50,505 nt of DNA, from NCBI GenBank assembly GCA_017642965.1, contig JAEPOJ010000029.1, positions 1 to 50,505 of the forward strand, in the 5' to 3' direction. Origin of the DNA: Phycisphaerales bacterium (lineage in GTDB: Bacteria > Planctomycetota > Phycisphaerae > Phycisphaerales > UBA1924). Within the stretch, counting starts at the first letter, position 1, and every line of letters starts with the position of its first letter. Positions 34,873-43,818 of this stretch are shown piece by piece. A program made the translations under genes and the position numbers. The notes below the pieces were generated by a model, which did not search any database, was not told the origin of the DNA, and worked only from the letters and a program-made list of their open reading frames with translations.

Positions 34873-36711
34873 ATGCCTCAGCATTGGCCCCCGTCCCGTA
34901 CACTCCGAGCCGCCTCCTCGGCAACCATGATCCTTCTCGCCGGATCGGCCATGCTCCAGGGTTGTGCGGCCAACACCTCCACATCACGTGCGGCCGGTGA
35001 GCCGGCGGCGTACCAGCCCGAGGGCTCGCCCGCTCCGCTCCCCGCTGACCAGCGACCAGACCCGATCGTGATCGATGTCAACAACCGCGACGGCTATGTC
35101 CGGACCACCATCGCACCAGAGATATACGACACAAGGGCCGTCACGCCTCAGCGCCAGCTGACCGAGCCCTTTGACGGCCAGGTGCGGATGATCAAGCACC
35201 AGCTCTACCAGCACTCGCGCGACAAGTCGCTCGAGAACATCCCAGACAATCAGCGCACCATGCCGGTTGGCCAGGCGATCGAGATGGACCGCGTGAACCA
35301 TGCTGGCGGGACGGGATTCGAGAGCATCGCACAGACTGAATGGTCGCCGCCAGATCCGACCCTCGCGGTCGGCCCGGACCACATCGTTGAAACCGTAAAC
35401 GCGGCGATCGCGTTCTACGACAAGGACACCGGGAATGAGACCTTCTCGGTCCACCTCGGGACACCCGGCTCACCCGGATTCTTCGAACCGGTCGGCGCGG
35501 ACTCCAACTTCGTGTTCGACCCCAAGGTCTTCTATGACCACAAGGCGGAACGCTTCGTCGTCATCGCGCTGGAGACAAGCGGCGCTTCATGGATCGACAT
35601 CGCGGTCTCGGACGACTCGGACCCCCATGGGATCTGGTACAAGTACCGCACGCCGTCGGTCATCGATGTTGGCGGCAATGATTACTGGGTCGACTACCCG
35701 GGATTCGGCTTCGACGACAACGCGTGGTACGTCACGGGCAACCTGTTCCCGCTCGGCGCTGGCTCCTTCGGTGGGCAGCTCTTCCGCGTCTACCCCAAGG
35801 GGCCGATGCTCAACGGCGACCCGGTGACCTTCAGCGACCTCGCTCCGGACAACGGCGCCTCGCTGCAGGTCGCCCAGATGTTCGGCCCCGCGCCGCAGTG
35901 CTACTTCGTCTCGCGTCGCAACTCGAGCTCGCTCCGGGTCTGGACCATCAACGACCCAATCAACAACCCCAGCTGGCAACGCGTGACCGTTGATCAGCTG
36001 AGCAACGCCTCCGGCCCGTCTCAGGACGCCAACAACAACGGCGGCGAGATCTCCACGCTCGACGGGCGGATCATGAATGTCCACTACCGTGATGGGAACC
36101 TCTACGCCGGGCACGCGATCGACGGCCCCCCCGGTCAGACGGTCGCTCGCTGGTACCACATCGACATCAACGGCTGGCCCGGCTCGGGCAACTCACCCTT
36201 CCTGGTGCAGCAGGGTGAGATCACCGGCAACAACGGGCGGCACTACTTCTTCCCTGCGATCTACTCCGACAAGGACCACAACGTCGGATTGATCACATCA
36301 AGCTCCAGCCCAAACGACTTCGCCAGCGTCCGCATCTCGGGCAGGTTCCCGAGCGATCCGCTGGGCACCATGAGCGAGCCCATTGAAATCGCCATCGGTG
36401 ACAATGTCGCAAACGGCCGATGGGGTGACTATCTGGACATCGCGATCGATCCCGAAGACGACAAGACATTCTGGATCATCGGTATGTACCAGCGCAGCTT
36501 CGGGTGGCAGACCTATATTGATTCGTTCACGATTGAGCTGCCATGCCCGGCTGACCGCGACAACAACGGCACGCTCGACTTCTTCGATATCTCCCTGTTC
36601 ATTGCTGCTTTCAATGCACAGGACAACTCCGCAGACCTCAACAGCGATGGCTTGTGGAACTTCTTCGACGTCTCGCTCTACATCCAGCAGTACAACGCCG
36701 GCTGCCCCTGA
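34873..36711 (+). CDS. Lipoprotein with C-terminal GC-type dockerin-like domain
   Basis: A 612-residue exported protein. The N-terminal signal ends at a lipobox, AMLQGC, lipidated Cys31. The middle (about 130-545) has a beta-propeller-like or concanavalin-like feel with repeated W and D residues (ADHIVETVNAAIAFYDK-like blocks, VDYPGFGFDDNAWYVTG), but no catalytic motif I can name. The end, residues about 558-612, has two EF-hand-like dockerin repeats: CPADRDNNGTLDFFDISLF, then ADLNSDGLWNFFDVSLYI, closing in AGCP. This paired motif bounded by Cys is widespread in Phycisphaerales and marks surface-located or secreted proteins. Function unknown. A strong terminator follows. The combination of lipid anchor and dockerin tail is unusual. 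Confidence 0.82.
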   Translation: MPQHWPPSRTLRAASSATMILLAGSAMLQGCAANTSTSRAAGEPAAYQPEGSPAPLPADQRPDPIVIDVNNRDGYVRTTIAPEIYDTRAVTPQRQLTEPFDGQVRMIKHQLYQHSRDKSLENIPDNQRTMPVGQAIEMDRVNHAGGTGFESIAQTEWSPPDPTLAVGPDHIVETVNAAIAFYDKDTGNETFSVHLGTPGSPGFFEPVGADSNFVFDPKVFYDHKAERFVVIALETSGASWIDIAVSDDSDPHGIWYKYRTPSVIDVGGNDYWVDYPGFGFDDNAWYVTGNLFPLGAGSFGGQLFRVYPKGPMLNGDPVTFSDLAPDNGASLQVAQMFGPAPQCYFVSRRNSSSLRVWTINDPINNPSWQRVTVDQLSNASGPSQDANNNGGEISTLDGRIMNVHYRDGNLYAGHAIDGPPGQTVARWYHIDINGWPGSGNSPFLVQQGEITGNNGRHYFFPAIYSDKDHNVGLITSSSSPNDFASVRISGRFPSDPLGTMSEPIEIAIGDNVANGRWGDYLDIAIDPEDDKTFWIIGMYQRSFGWQTYIDSFTIELPCPADRDNNGTLDFFDISLFIAAFNAQDNSADLNSDGLWNFFDVSLYIQQYNAGCP

Positions 36712-36734
36712 AGACTGACCAAAGCCAAACAAAT

Positions 36735-36758
36735 ACCCCGCCAATCGGCGGGGTTTTT
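36735..36758 (+). terminator. Rho-independent terminator of the dockerin lipoprotein gene
   Basis: ACCCCGCC pairs with GGCGGGGT around an AATC loop, then TTTT. It begins 24 bp after the stop and lies 29 bp from the stop of the convergent SWIM gene. Confidence 0.92.
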
Positions 36759-36786
36759 CATGCGCTCGGAAGCGTGGTCAATCGTC

Positions 36787-37833
36787 CTACTCTTCACCGC
36801 TCTCGTCTTCACGGATCGCATGCTCGCCAATCAGCTGGTAGCAGGTGGCCATCAGTCCGATCAGCGGGAACCGCCCTTCCGGGAACGGGCTCGAGCCCAG
36901 ACGTCGCAGCAGGACACAGTTGAGCGTGGGCGGCTCGATCGGGGTATCGAGCTCCTTGAGCTCATCGCCCACTTCCCAGAATGAGCCGAGCGAATCATCC
37001 AGCGGCGCTGATGGCACATCGGAAACACCCGGCACGTGCTGGAGCAGCACCGGGGCCGGGCCGGGCCCCTGAACACCGACCGCTCTTTTCTGGCGGAGGC
37101 CATCGATCAGTTCCTGCGACGGCATGCCGTGCAGGCCGAAGATGATCATCGGGTCGTCGCCCATACGTTCGGCGAGAAGCGCGGAGAGACAGACGGCGTG
37201 CTTGCACCACGGCTTCTCCTCGGACCAATCCGGGCATGAGCACTTCGGTGTGATGTCCTGCGGTTCCGCCGGGAAGAGCTTGAGCCCGAGCGGTGCGAAG
37301 ACGTCTTCGATGTTGCTGGGAAGCTCGCCTGAGAGGAGCTTCGCCGCGTACCGCACCTGATCCGCCATGGCACTGATCACGCGCTCCTGCGATTCCGCAT
37401 TGAACTGGCTCAGCTCGAGTGTCGTCGTGTACGGCTTATCGCTGCGTCCTTGAATGACACCTTCGCAAAGCGTCTCTTCGATGGTCAGTCTCTTCGTCTG
37501 ACCGAGGCGTGCGTACTCGAGCCCGTCCTTGTAAATCTCAGCCTCGGCCCCCTGCTCGGCGACCCTGAGAAGACGCTGCGTCACCCAGCTCCGGGGGGTC
37601 TCGCCCGCCTTGAGCTTGAACTTCACGCCACCGCGAACCCGGCGCGGATTCACAAGGGACTTGCGTGATGAACGGAACGAGGCATACTGGGGCTTGACCT
37701 TCTTCGGTGCCGTGGGGACGTGAGCGCTGAGGGTGGGCTTGGCGACCACGTTCATCACGCGGTCCTCACGCGGGGAATCGCCCCCCTGCTTCTTGTCCTT
37801 GGCGGACGATGATGATGTCTTTTTCTTCGCCAT
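36787..37833 (-). CDS. SWIM zinc finger protein
   Basis: A 348-residue protein with a Lys/Ser-rich N-terminus. The SWIM zinc finger is at 198-212: CSCPDWSEEKPWCKH, fitting CxC...CxH. Flanking blocks (residues 75-165) are helical and match the region before SWIM in bacterial helicase-partner proteins. SWIM domains bind DNA or proteins and commonly accompany SNF2 ATPases. It lies 15 bp downstream of the SNF2 gene on the same strand, so it is almost surely co-transcribed and functionally coupled. The C-terminal 130 residues have no recognisable motif. Confidence 0.88.
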   Translation of the reverse strand: MAKKKTSSSSAKDKKQGGDSPREDRVMNVVAKPTLSAHVPTAPKKVKPQYASFRSSRKSLVNPRRVRGGVKFKLKAGETPRSWVTQRLLRVAEQGAEAEIYKDGLEYARLGQTKRLTIEETLCEGVIQGRSDKPYTTTLELSQFNAESQERVISAMADQVRYAAKLLSGELPSNIEDVFAPLGLKLFPAEPQDITPKCSCPDWSEEKPWCKHAVCLSALLAERMGDDPMIIFGLHGMPSQELIDGLRQKRAVGVQGPGPAPVLLQHVPGVSDVPSAPLDDSLGSFWEVGDELKELDTPIEPPTLNCVLLRRLGSSPFPEGRFPLIGLMATCYQLIGEHAIREDESGEE

Positions 37834-37848
37834 CGGTTCGTCCTCGGG

Positions 37849-40800
37849 TTACATGTCGTCCGCGATCGTGTCCGCTCGCAGCGTGAGCAGCTCGCGCAGC
37901 TTGTCGGTGCCAAGCTCGGTGAGCCAACGCTCGCCGTGCCCAATGATGTTCTCCGCGAGCTCGGTCTTGGACTCGATCATCTCGTCGATGCGCTCCTCAA
38001 GCGTTCCACGCACGATGTACTTGTGCACCTGAACCGTGCGGGTCTGACCGATGCGATACGCCCGGTCGGTTGCCTGGTTCTCCACCGCGGGGTTCCACCA
38101 GCGGTCGAAGTGGAACACGTGCGTCGCGGCTGTCAGGTTCAAACCCACGCCACCGGCCTTGAGCGACAGGATCAGGATCGGCGTCTTGCCGGTCGCCTCC
38201 TGGAACTCGTCGATCATCTTCTGGCGCTTGCCCTGCGACGTGCCGCCGTGGAGGAAGAGGACTTCCTTGCCCAGCTCGTGGCGGAGCATGTTGCTCAGGA
38301 TGTGCCCCATCTGACGGAACTGGGTGAAGATCAGGGCCTGATCGCCCTCGGCGATGAGTTCCGAAGTCTGCTCGAGCAGACGCACGCACTTGCCCGAGCG
38401 CATCGGATCAATGACCTTGCCGAACTGTGGATCGGTCTCCTTGAGCATCTGCGCAGGGTGGTTGCAGATCTGCTTGAGCTTGATGAGTGCCGCCAGCACC
38501 AGCCCGCGTCGATGGATGCCCTCACTCTGGTCCACGTCCGTGAGCATCCGCTGCACGCAGCTCTCGTAGAGCTTCGCCTGCTCGGGCGTGAGCGGGCACC
38601 ACTCCTTGCTCTCGATCTTGCTCGGCAGATCCGAGACTACCGTCGGATCGGTCTTCACGCGCCGGAGGATAAACGGCGACACCATCGAACGCAGACGGGC
38701 CATCTTGTTTTGATCGCGGTGACGCTCGATCGGGAGCGAGAACTTCTTGCGGAATGTGCCCGATGCCCCGAGATAACCGGGGTTGAGGAAGTCCATGATC
38801 GACCACAGCTCGCTCAGGCGGTTCTCGACCGGCGTACCAGTGAGCGCAACACGCTTGGGCGCGGCGATGGAGCGGACCGCCTGGGACTGCTTCGCGGCCG
38901 GATTTTTGATGTACTGGGCCTCATCGAGCACGATGCGCCCCCACTTCACCCGCTCGATGGTCTCACGGTCGCGGTGCGCGAGCGCGTATGTAGTCAGCAC
39001 AAGGTCAGACCTGTTGACCTCCTCGACGAACGCGTCGTCCGTCTTCCGTTCGACGCCGTGGTGGACCATCACCTTCAGGTCCGGCGAGAACTTCTTCGCC
39101 TCCTTCATCCAGTTGCCGATCACGGACATCGGCACGACGAGCAGCGTCGGATCGACGCGTTCATCGCCGGCGACCTTGCGCTCATGCGTGAGCAGCGCCA
39201 GAAGCTGGATCGTCTTACCAAGGCCCATGTCGTCGGCGAGGCATGCACCGAAGCCGAACCGCTCCATGAACGCCATCCAGCTCATGCCGCGCGCCTGATA
39301 GGGGCGGAGCGTGCCGTTGAAGTTGTCTGGCGCGTCGAGCTCGGGCAGCTTGAGCGAAGCGCCGCTCTCGTCACCACCGAGCAGCGATGCCACCCAACCG
39401 GTGGCCTCGAGCCCGGTTACGGGCAGGCCGGTTTGCGACGAGTCAGACGCCAACGCGAGCTGCATGGCCTCGCCCAGCTCCATCTCGCCGCCGGGGTTCT
39501 CGGAGATGAACTTGATGGCGTTCTGCACATCCTCGGGGCGGATCTCAACCCACTTCCCGCCGATCCTGACGAGCGGCGCGTTCTGCTGGGCAAGCTGCTC
39601 GAACTCGTGCAGCGTGAGGGTGGTATCCCCGATCGCGATCTCCCAGTGGTACCCGACGAGCGAGTTGAGACCGAGCTGAGCGCCGCCGCCGTCCGGGTCG
39701 CCGTTCTCGTCGAACAACCCCTCCGCCGGATCCGACTCGATCTTGAGGCGGGCCCCAAGACGCCCGCTGGGCGAGTCCCACCACGGCGGGCTCTGAATCG
39801 CGAAGCCCTGTTCTTCAAGGATGGGCTTGATCTCGCGGAGGAAGTGATAGGCCTCCTGCGAATCGATCAGGACCTCGATCGGTTCGCTGGAATCGAGCGC
39901 CTCTTCAAGCTTCTTGTAATGGCGGCTCGCCCGGCCGAGCTCGGCCATGAGCAGCTCCTGCGGGTTCTCGAGTGTCAGCCCGGAGACAACGATCCGCTCA
40001 CGCTGGATCAGCCAGATATCCGACGCACGCAGGACGATCTCTTCATCATCCACACTCTGGAGGAAGAAGCTCAGCGACCACTTGACCGTATCGTCGGGCT
40101 TGGAGATGTCCGAAGGTAGGCCGTCTGCGATGGGCTCAGCGATGCGCAGTCCGAATCGCCAGACGCTCGATTCGCCTCGATCCTCGAGCTCGGAAATCCA
40201 GCGCCGGACCTTTCGGACGATATCCGCCCGCTGGCCCTGTACGCTCGGCACCTCTTCCGTCTGATCGAGCAGCCCGAGCAACCACGCGACCTGGGGGTCC
40301 GCATCGGGGTCCGCGTCCTCGACCGTGTCGAACATCTCTTCACGGATCATCGTCGAGCGTGCCCGGGCGTCCGTCACGGCCGCGAGGAAATCGGTCGTCA
40401 GCGACCACGCATCGTGGGCGTGCTCGTCGGTCACAGCGCGTGCCACGCCGGGCATGGACCCAACGAGTTTCTGGACGCGTGCGGCGGTCATCGAGTCACT
40501 GAGCCAGGGCCACCAGCTCGCGCTGAGCTCACCCTGCGCGTCTTGGAGGATCATGGGAACGACACGGTGCCCCGCCAATAGGTGCGAGGCGAGGCGCGAA
40601 GCCGCAACAAAGTAGTGGATGCCAGCACCGAGATCACCGTACTGATCATCCGCGTCGTGCTGCGAATCATCATTCTGCTCGATGAACCACTCCAGCACGC
40701 GACCGGCATCGATGGGTTTGATGCCGAGCGTTGGGAGCGTGAACTCTGTGAGCACCGCGGCCTGATCGTTGTCATCATCACGACCGATGACGCGTGACAT

Positions 40801-41055
40801 GGGGGCGCTGGGGATCGGGCTGCCTTCTATCGCAGGCAGTCGCAGATTGATCTGGGTCCGTTCGCCGCTGATCCAATCCGGCAACCCGCCGGGACGTCTC
40901 GCGAAAGAATGAACCGGCAGATCAGAATCAACGGCCTCGTGGTCAGCCCCTTCAGACACAGGACACTCACACCAGAGGTGGAGATGCCCACCGCTCCAGT
41001 TCGCATGGATGACCTGGTTTGAACGATCGCTCGCGCTGAGAGGAGTTTCGATCAC
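37849..41055 (-). CDS. SNF2-family DEAD-like ATPase/helicase
   Basis: A protein of 1068 residues from a GTG at 41055, which has GGGAG eight bases upstream; a longer form starting at 41142 is possible but has no such site. The N-terminal half (about 500 residues) is the poorly conserved helicase-associated region of bacterial SNF2 proteins. The ATPase motifs follow: DDMGLGKTIQ (I), LDEAQYIKN (II, DEAQ form), LTGTPVENRLSELWSI (III), then the helicase C part with LKAGGVGLNLTAATHV and NQATDRAYRIGQ (V-VI). These enzymes move along double-stranded DNA to remodel bound proteins, often in transcription or repair. The SWIM partner follows. tRNA-Lys is upstream on the same strand. Confidence 0.93.
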   Translation of the reverse strand: MIETPLSASDRSNQVIHANWSGGHLHLWCECPVSEGADHEAVDSDLPVHSFARRPGGLPDWISGERTQINLRLPAIEGSPIPSAPMSRVIGRDDDNDQAAVLTEFTLPTLGIKPIDAGRVLEWFIEQNDDSQHDADDQYGDLGAGIHYFVAASRLASHLLAGHRVVPMILQDAQGELSASWWPWLSDSMTAARVQKLVGSMPGVARAVTDEHAHDAWSLTTDFLAAVTDARARSTMIREEMFDTVEDADPDADPQVAWLLGLLDQTEEVPSVQGQRADIVRKVRRWISELEDRGESSVWRFGLRIAEPIADGLPSDISKPDDTVKWSLSFFLQSVDDEEIVLRASDIWLIQRERIVVSGLTLENPQELLMAELGRASRHYKKLEEALDSSEPIEVLIDSQEAYHFLREIKPILEEQGFAIQSPPWWDSPSGRLGARLKIESDPAEGLFDENGDPDGGGAQLGLNSLVGYHWEIAIGDTTLTLHEFEQLAQQNAPLVRIGGKWVEIRPEDVQNAIKFISENPGGEMELGEAMQLALASDSSQTGLPVTGLEATGWVASLLGGDESGASLKLPELDAPDNFNGTLRPYQARGMSWMAFMERFGFGACLADDMGLGKTIQLLALLTHERKVAGDERVDPTLLVVPMSVIGNWMKEAKKFSPDLKVMVHHGVERKTDDAFVEEVNRSDLVLTTYALAHRDRETIERVKWGRIVLDEAQYIKNPAAKQSQAVRSIAAPKRVALTGTPVENRLSELWSIMDFLNPGYLGASGTFRKKFSLPIERHRDQNKMARLRSMVSPFILRRVKTDPTVVSDLPSKIESKEWCPLTPEQAKLYESCVQRMLTDVDQSEGIHRRGLVLAALIKLKQICNHPAQMLKETDPQFGKVIDPMRSGKCVRLLEQTSELIAEGDQALIFTQFRQMGHILSNMLRHELGKEVLFLHGGTSQGKRQKMIDEFQEATGKTPILILSLKAGGVGLNLTAATHVFHFDRWWNPAVENQATDRAYRIGQTRTVQVHKYIVRGTLEERIDEMIESKTELAENIIGHGERWLTELGTDKLRELLTLRADTIADDM

Positions 41056-41167
41056 GGACGAGGCTCCCTGAGGTCGTTCGGGTCTGCGCCATCTCTGTTC
41101 ACGTGGTTCATCGATTGCCGCGAACGGGCCCACAAGGATCACCGGCGGGCAGGGCGTAAATATCGAA

Positions 41168-41239
41168 TAGGGGAGCAGGGATTCGAACCCTGAACCTGCG
41201 GCTTAAAAGGCCGTTGCTCTACCATTGAGCTACTCCCCC
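41168..41239 (-). tRNA. tRNA-Lys (anticodon TTT)
   Basis: A 72-base cloverleaf on the minus strand. The acceptor GGGGGAG pairs with CTCCCCT (one G-U), discriminator A. The D arm is GCTCAATGGTAGAGC. The anticodon loop CTTTTAA gives TTT, on a stem CGGC/GCCG. The T arm CAGGG/CCCTG with TTCGAAT is perfect. CCA is not encoded. Confidence 0.96.
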
Positions 41240-41367
41240 ATCACCGATTCAGGTGGCCGGATCGGGGTTCTGAGCCGCTGCGACGCGGGCCAGAGAGACA
41301 GTGTACGCACGAATCGCGTGAAAATCACGCCCCGCTCAACCAGCGCGAAGTGAAATTCACCCCCGGG

Positions 41368-42615
41368 TTACGGGTTCCTGATGGTACCCAGGAGCACGCC
41401 GGCGTGGGTCGCAGAGGCCCCCTGCTGTTCACGCACACAGCGTTGTGCCGCCGCCCCCATGGTGGTGCGCTTTGCCTCGTCTCCGAGCAGCTCAGCGACC
41501 GCCGCCGAGAGCGTCTCACGCGTCTCGATCCGGATCCCTCCCGCGTTTCGAAGGAGTGCGACCGAAGACTCAAAGTCGCCGTAGCGAGAGCCGATGATCA
41601 CGGCCTTGGCCAGGCCGGCCGGCTCGATCGGGTCCGAGCCATACTGATCATTAAAAGATCGCCCCATGATGACGAGGTCGGCGATCTCAAACACGCTCGA
41701 TAGCTCCCCGATCGTATCAAGGATGAACCTCGTCGAACCGTGAGGTGCCGTTTTGCCGCTCGATCTCCGCACCGCGCCGGGGACGAGCTGCGCGGCCTCG
41801 TCAAATCGCTCTGTTTTCCTCGGAGCGATGATGAGTTGTACATCCCCGGGGACCGATTCGTGCATCAGTTGTTCCTCGGTCGGGCCGGTCGAACCGGCCA
41901 CAACGATCGGACAGTTGAGATCGAGACCCATCTCGCGGGCGATCTGCTGAGCCCGCTCGCCCGGCTGCGAACAATGGTCGGCTCTGACCGAATCCCACTT
42001 CATGGTCCCGGTGATCCTGATGCGATCCTCCGGGGTCCCCATCGCACGGATCCGCTCCGCGTAATCCTTGTCCTGGACACACGCGAAGCAGAGGCGAGCA
42101 AACGTAGGCCGGAGCAATACGCGTAGACGTCGGTATCCCTTGTAAGAACGCGACGAGATTCGTCCGTTGACGATGCCAATCGGAATCCCTCTCGCGGAGC
42201 AGATCTTGATGAAGTTCGGCCAGACCTCAAGCTCGACAAGCCCGACCACGTCAGGGCGGACCAAGTCGAGGAACCGCTGCACCATCCAGGAGCAATCGAG
42301 CGGATAGCGGACGACATGCACCCGGCTCATGTCGCGGAAGAGCGACTGGGCACGTGCGAGCCCGGTGTCCGTGGTCGTTGAAACGAACACCTCGGCTGAT
42401 TCCGCGAGTATCGGAACAATCGCTCGCAGCGCATTGACCTCACCCACCGACACGGCGTGCAGCATGACACGCGGCCTTTCTGGATCGAGCGATGAATCCT
42501 CGAACATCGCGTCCACATGCCCGAAGCGCTGGTCCCAACCCTCCCGCCGCTTCCGCAGCCAGAACGGCGCTGTGGCCAAACCGAGGGGGATGTAGAGCAG
42601 ATCGAGCAGGTTCAT
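41368..42615 (-). CDS. waaA: 3-deoxy-D-manno-octulosonic acid (Kdo) transferase
   Basis: A 415-residue glycosyltransferase that adds Kdo to lipid A. A short N-terminal hydrophobic stretch (MNLLDLLYIPLGLATAPFWL) holds it at the membrane. The family block LHAVSVGEVNALRAIVPIL carries the catalytic Glu (GE pair), and GLVELEVWPNFIKI and GIPIGIVNGRISSRSYKGY are textbook WaaA segments. The C-terminal domain has the nucleotide-sugar site (GSTGPTEEQL, IAPRKTERFDE, MGRSFNDQYGSDPIEPAGL). The start at 42615 fits the family; upstream ATGs at 42627 and 42702 add unrelated residues. No clear SD is seen. It is divergent from galactokinase, 39 bp apart, and suggests a lipid A-type outer membrane. Confidence 0.92.
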   Translation of the reverse strand: MNLLDLLYIPLGLATAPFWLRKRREGWDQRFGHVDAMFEDSSLDPERPRVMLHAVSVGEVNALRAIVPILAESAEVFVSTTTDTGLARAQSLFRDMSRVHVVRYPLDCSWMVQRFLDLVRPDVVGLVELEVWPNFIKICSARGIPIGIVNGRISSRSYKGYRRLRVLLRPTFARLCFACVQDKDYAERIRAMGTPEDRIRITGTMKWDSVRADHCSQPGERAQQIAREMGLDLNCPIVVAGSTGPTEEQLMHESVPGDVQLIIAPRKTERFDEAAQLVPGAVRRSSGKTAPHGSTRFILDTIGELSSVFEIADLVIMGRSFNDQYGSDPIEPAGLAKAVIIGSRYGDFESSVALLRNAGGIRIETRETLSAAVAELLGDEAKRTTMGAAAQRCVREQQGASATHAGVLLGTIRNP

Positions 42616-42654
42616 TGCGGATACCATAGCCGATTCAGACACAGGGGATCGCCC

Positions 42655-43770
42655 GTGCGCCGTTCGAACGACATCACATTGGCCGACACGCATGTGTCGC
42701 ACTTCGGCACAATACCCTTCGTGCTATCCCAATCCCCCGGCAGGGTGAACCTGATCGGCGAGCACATCGATTACTCAGGCGGGATCGTGCTCCCGCTCGC
42801 CATCCCGCTCATGGCTCGGGTCGCTGTCTCGAAACCGGACCGCGTATCAGGAATCCGAGTTCATGCCAGTGATCTCGGAGAATCCATCGGGCAGGATCTG
42901 CAAGAGTACGCATCGCACCCCCCACCACCTGGCCACTGGTCGCACTATGTGCTCGGCCCGATCGCCATGATTCTGGATCTGGCCCCCCACCCTCCACCGA
43001 TGGACATCAGCTTCAGTTGTGAGATCCCATCGGGGGCAGGTCTGTCAAGCTCCGCAGCCATCGAGGTGGCGGTTCTACGAGCAATCAACACACTGCTCGA
43101 CCTGCACCTCGACCCCATCGAAATCGCCGTGCGATGTCAGCGTGCGGAACACCGCTTCGCCGGTGTTCCCTGTGGCCTGATGGATCAGGCGGCGAGCGCT
43201 CTGGCGGAACCGGGGCAGTTGCTCATCTTCGATTGCCAATCGAACTCTGGCTCCACCATCAACGGGATTGAGGGGTCATCGGTTGTCGTCCTCGACTCGT
43301 GCGTGCGGCATAAGCTCGGTGAGAGCGCGTATAGCGAGCGACGCAACGCTGCCCAGCAGGCCTTCGCACGCCTCGGCAAATCTCTGCGCGAGATTCCGGA
43401 ATGCTCCGATTCGCCCTGTCTGAGCGTGCTCTCACAGCCAGAGCGGGATGCCGCCGATCATGCCGTCTCCGAACTGCAACGCGTGCGTGACGCGATCGAT
43501 GCGATCACGGAACAGGCACCCGATCACCTCGGCAAGCTGCTCAATGCATCCCATAAATCACTCTCTGAGACACTCCGTGTGTCATGCGACCGGGTCGATC
43601 AGATCTTCCACCTCGCCCAGTCGATTCCGGGTGTGTATGGGGCACGCATGACCGGGGGCGGCTTTGGCGGCTGCGTGCTTGCGCTGGTCGAGTCCGCTCG
43701 GCGTGAAGCGTTCACGGCCGAAATCACCGCACAAGCCGCGTGCACACATGTCCTCTCCCATGCGTGGTAG
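42655..43770 (+). CDS. galK: Galactokinase (GHMP family)
   Basis: A 371-residue kinase. The galactokinase signature GRVNLIGEHIDYSGG is at 29-43, near the N-terminus as expected. The phosphate loop IPSGAGLSSSAA is at 124-135, and the C-terminal GHMP motif GARMTGGGFGGCVLAL follows. CGLMDQAASAL holds the catalytic Asp. It makes galactose 1-phosphate for the Leloir pathway; no galT or galE is near. The GTG start at 42655 has GGGGA six bases upstream; the frame extends 46 codons farther but into the divergent waaA gene. The sugar specificity within GHMP kinases is inferred from the signature. Confidence 0.9.
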   Translation: MRRSNDITLADTHVSHFGTIPFVLSQSPGRVNLIGEHIDYSGGIVLPLAIPLMARVAVSKPDRVSGIRVHASDLGESIGQDLQEYASHPPPPGHWSHYVLGPIAMILDLAPHPPPMDISFSCEIPSGAGLSSSAAIEVAVLRAINTLLDLHLDPIEIAVRCQRAEHRFAGVPCGLMDQAASALAEPGQLLIFDCQSNSGSTINGIEGSSVVVLDSCVRHKLGESAYSERRNAAQQAFARLGKSLREIPECSDSPCLSVLSQPERDAADHAVSELQRVRDAIDAITEQAPDHLGKLLNASHKSLSETLRVSCDRVDQIFHLAQSIPGVYGARMTGGGFGGCVLALVESARREAFTAEITAQAACTHVLSHAW

Positions 43771-43818
43771 ATCGCATCGGCTCGACTTCTGGTACGATAA
43801 CAGCCGGGAGGCACGACC

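Noticed and set aside
37936..40119. A 727-codon open frame antisense to the SNF2 gene
   Set aside because: The helicase motifs on the other strand are unambiguous, and this frame gives only Arg/Leu/Val-rich sequence without domains.
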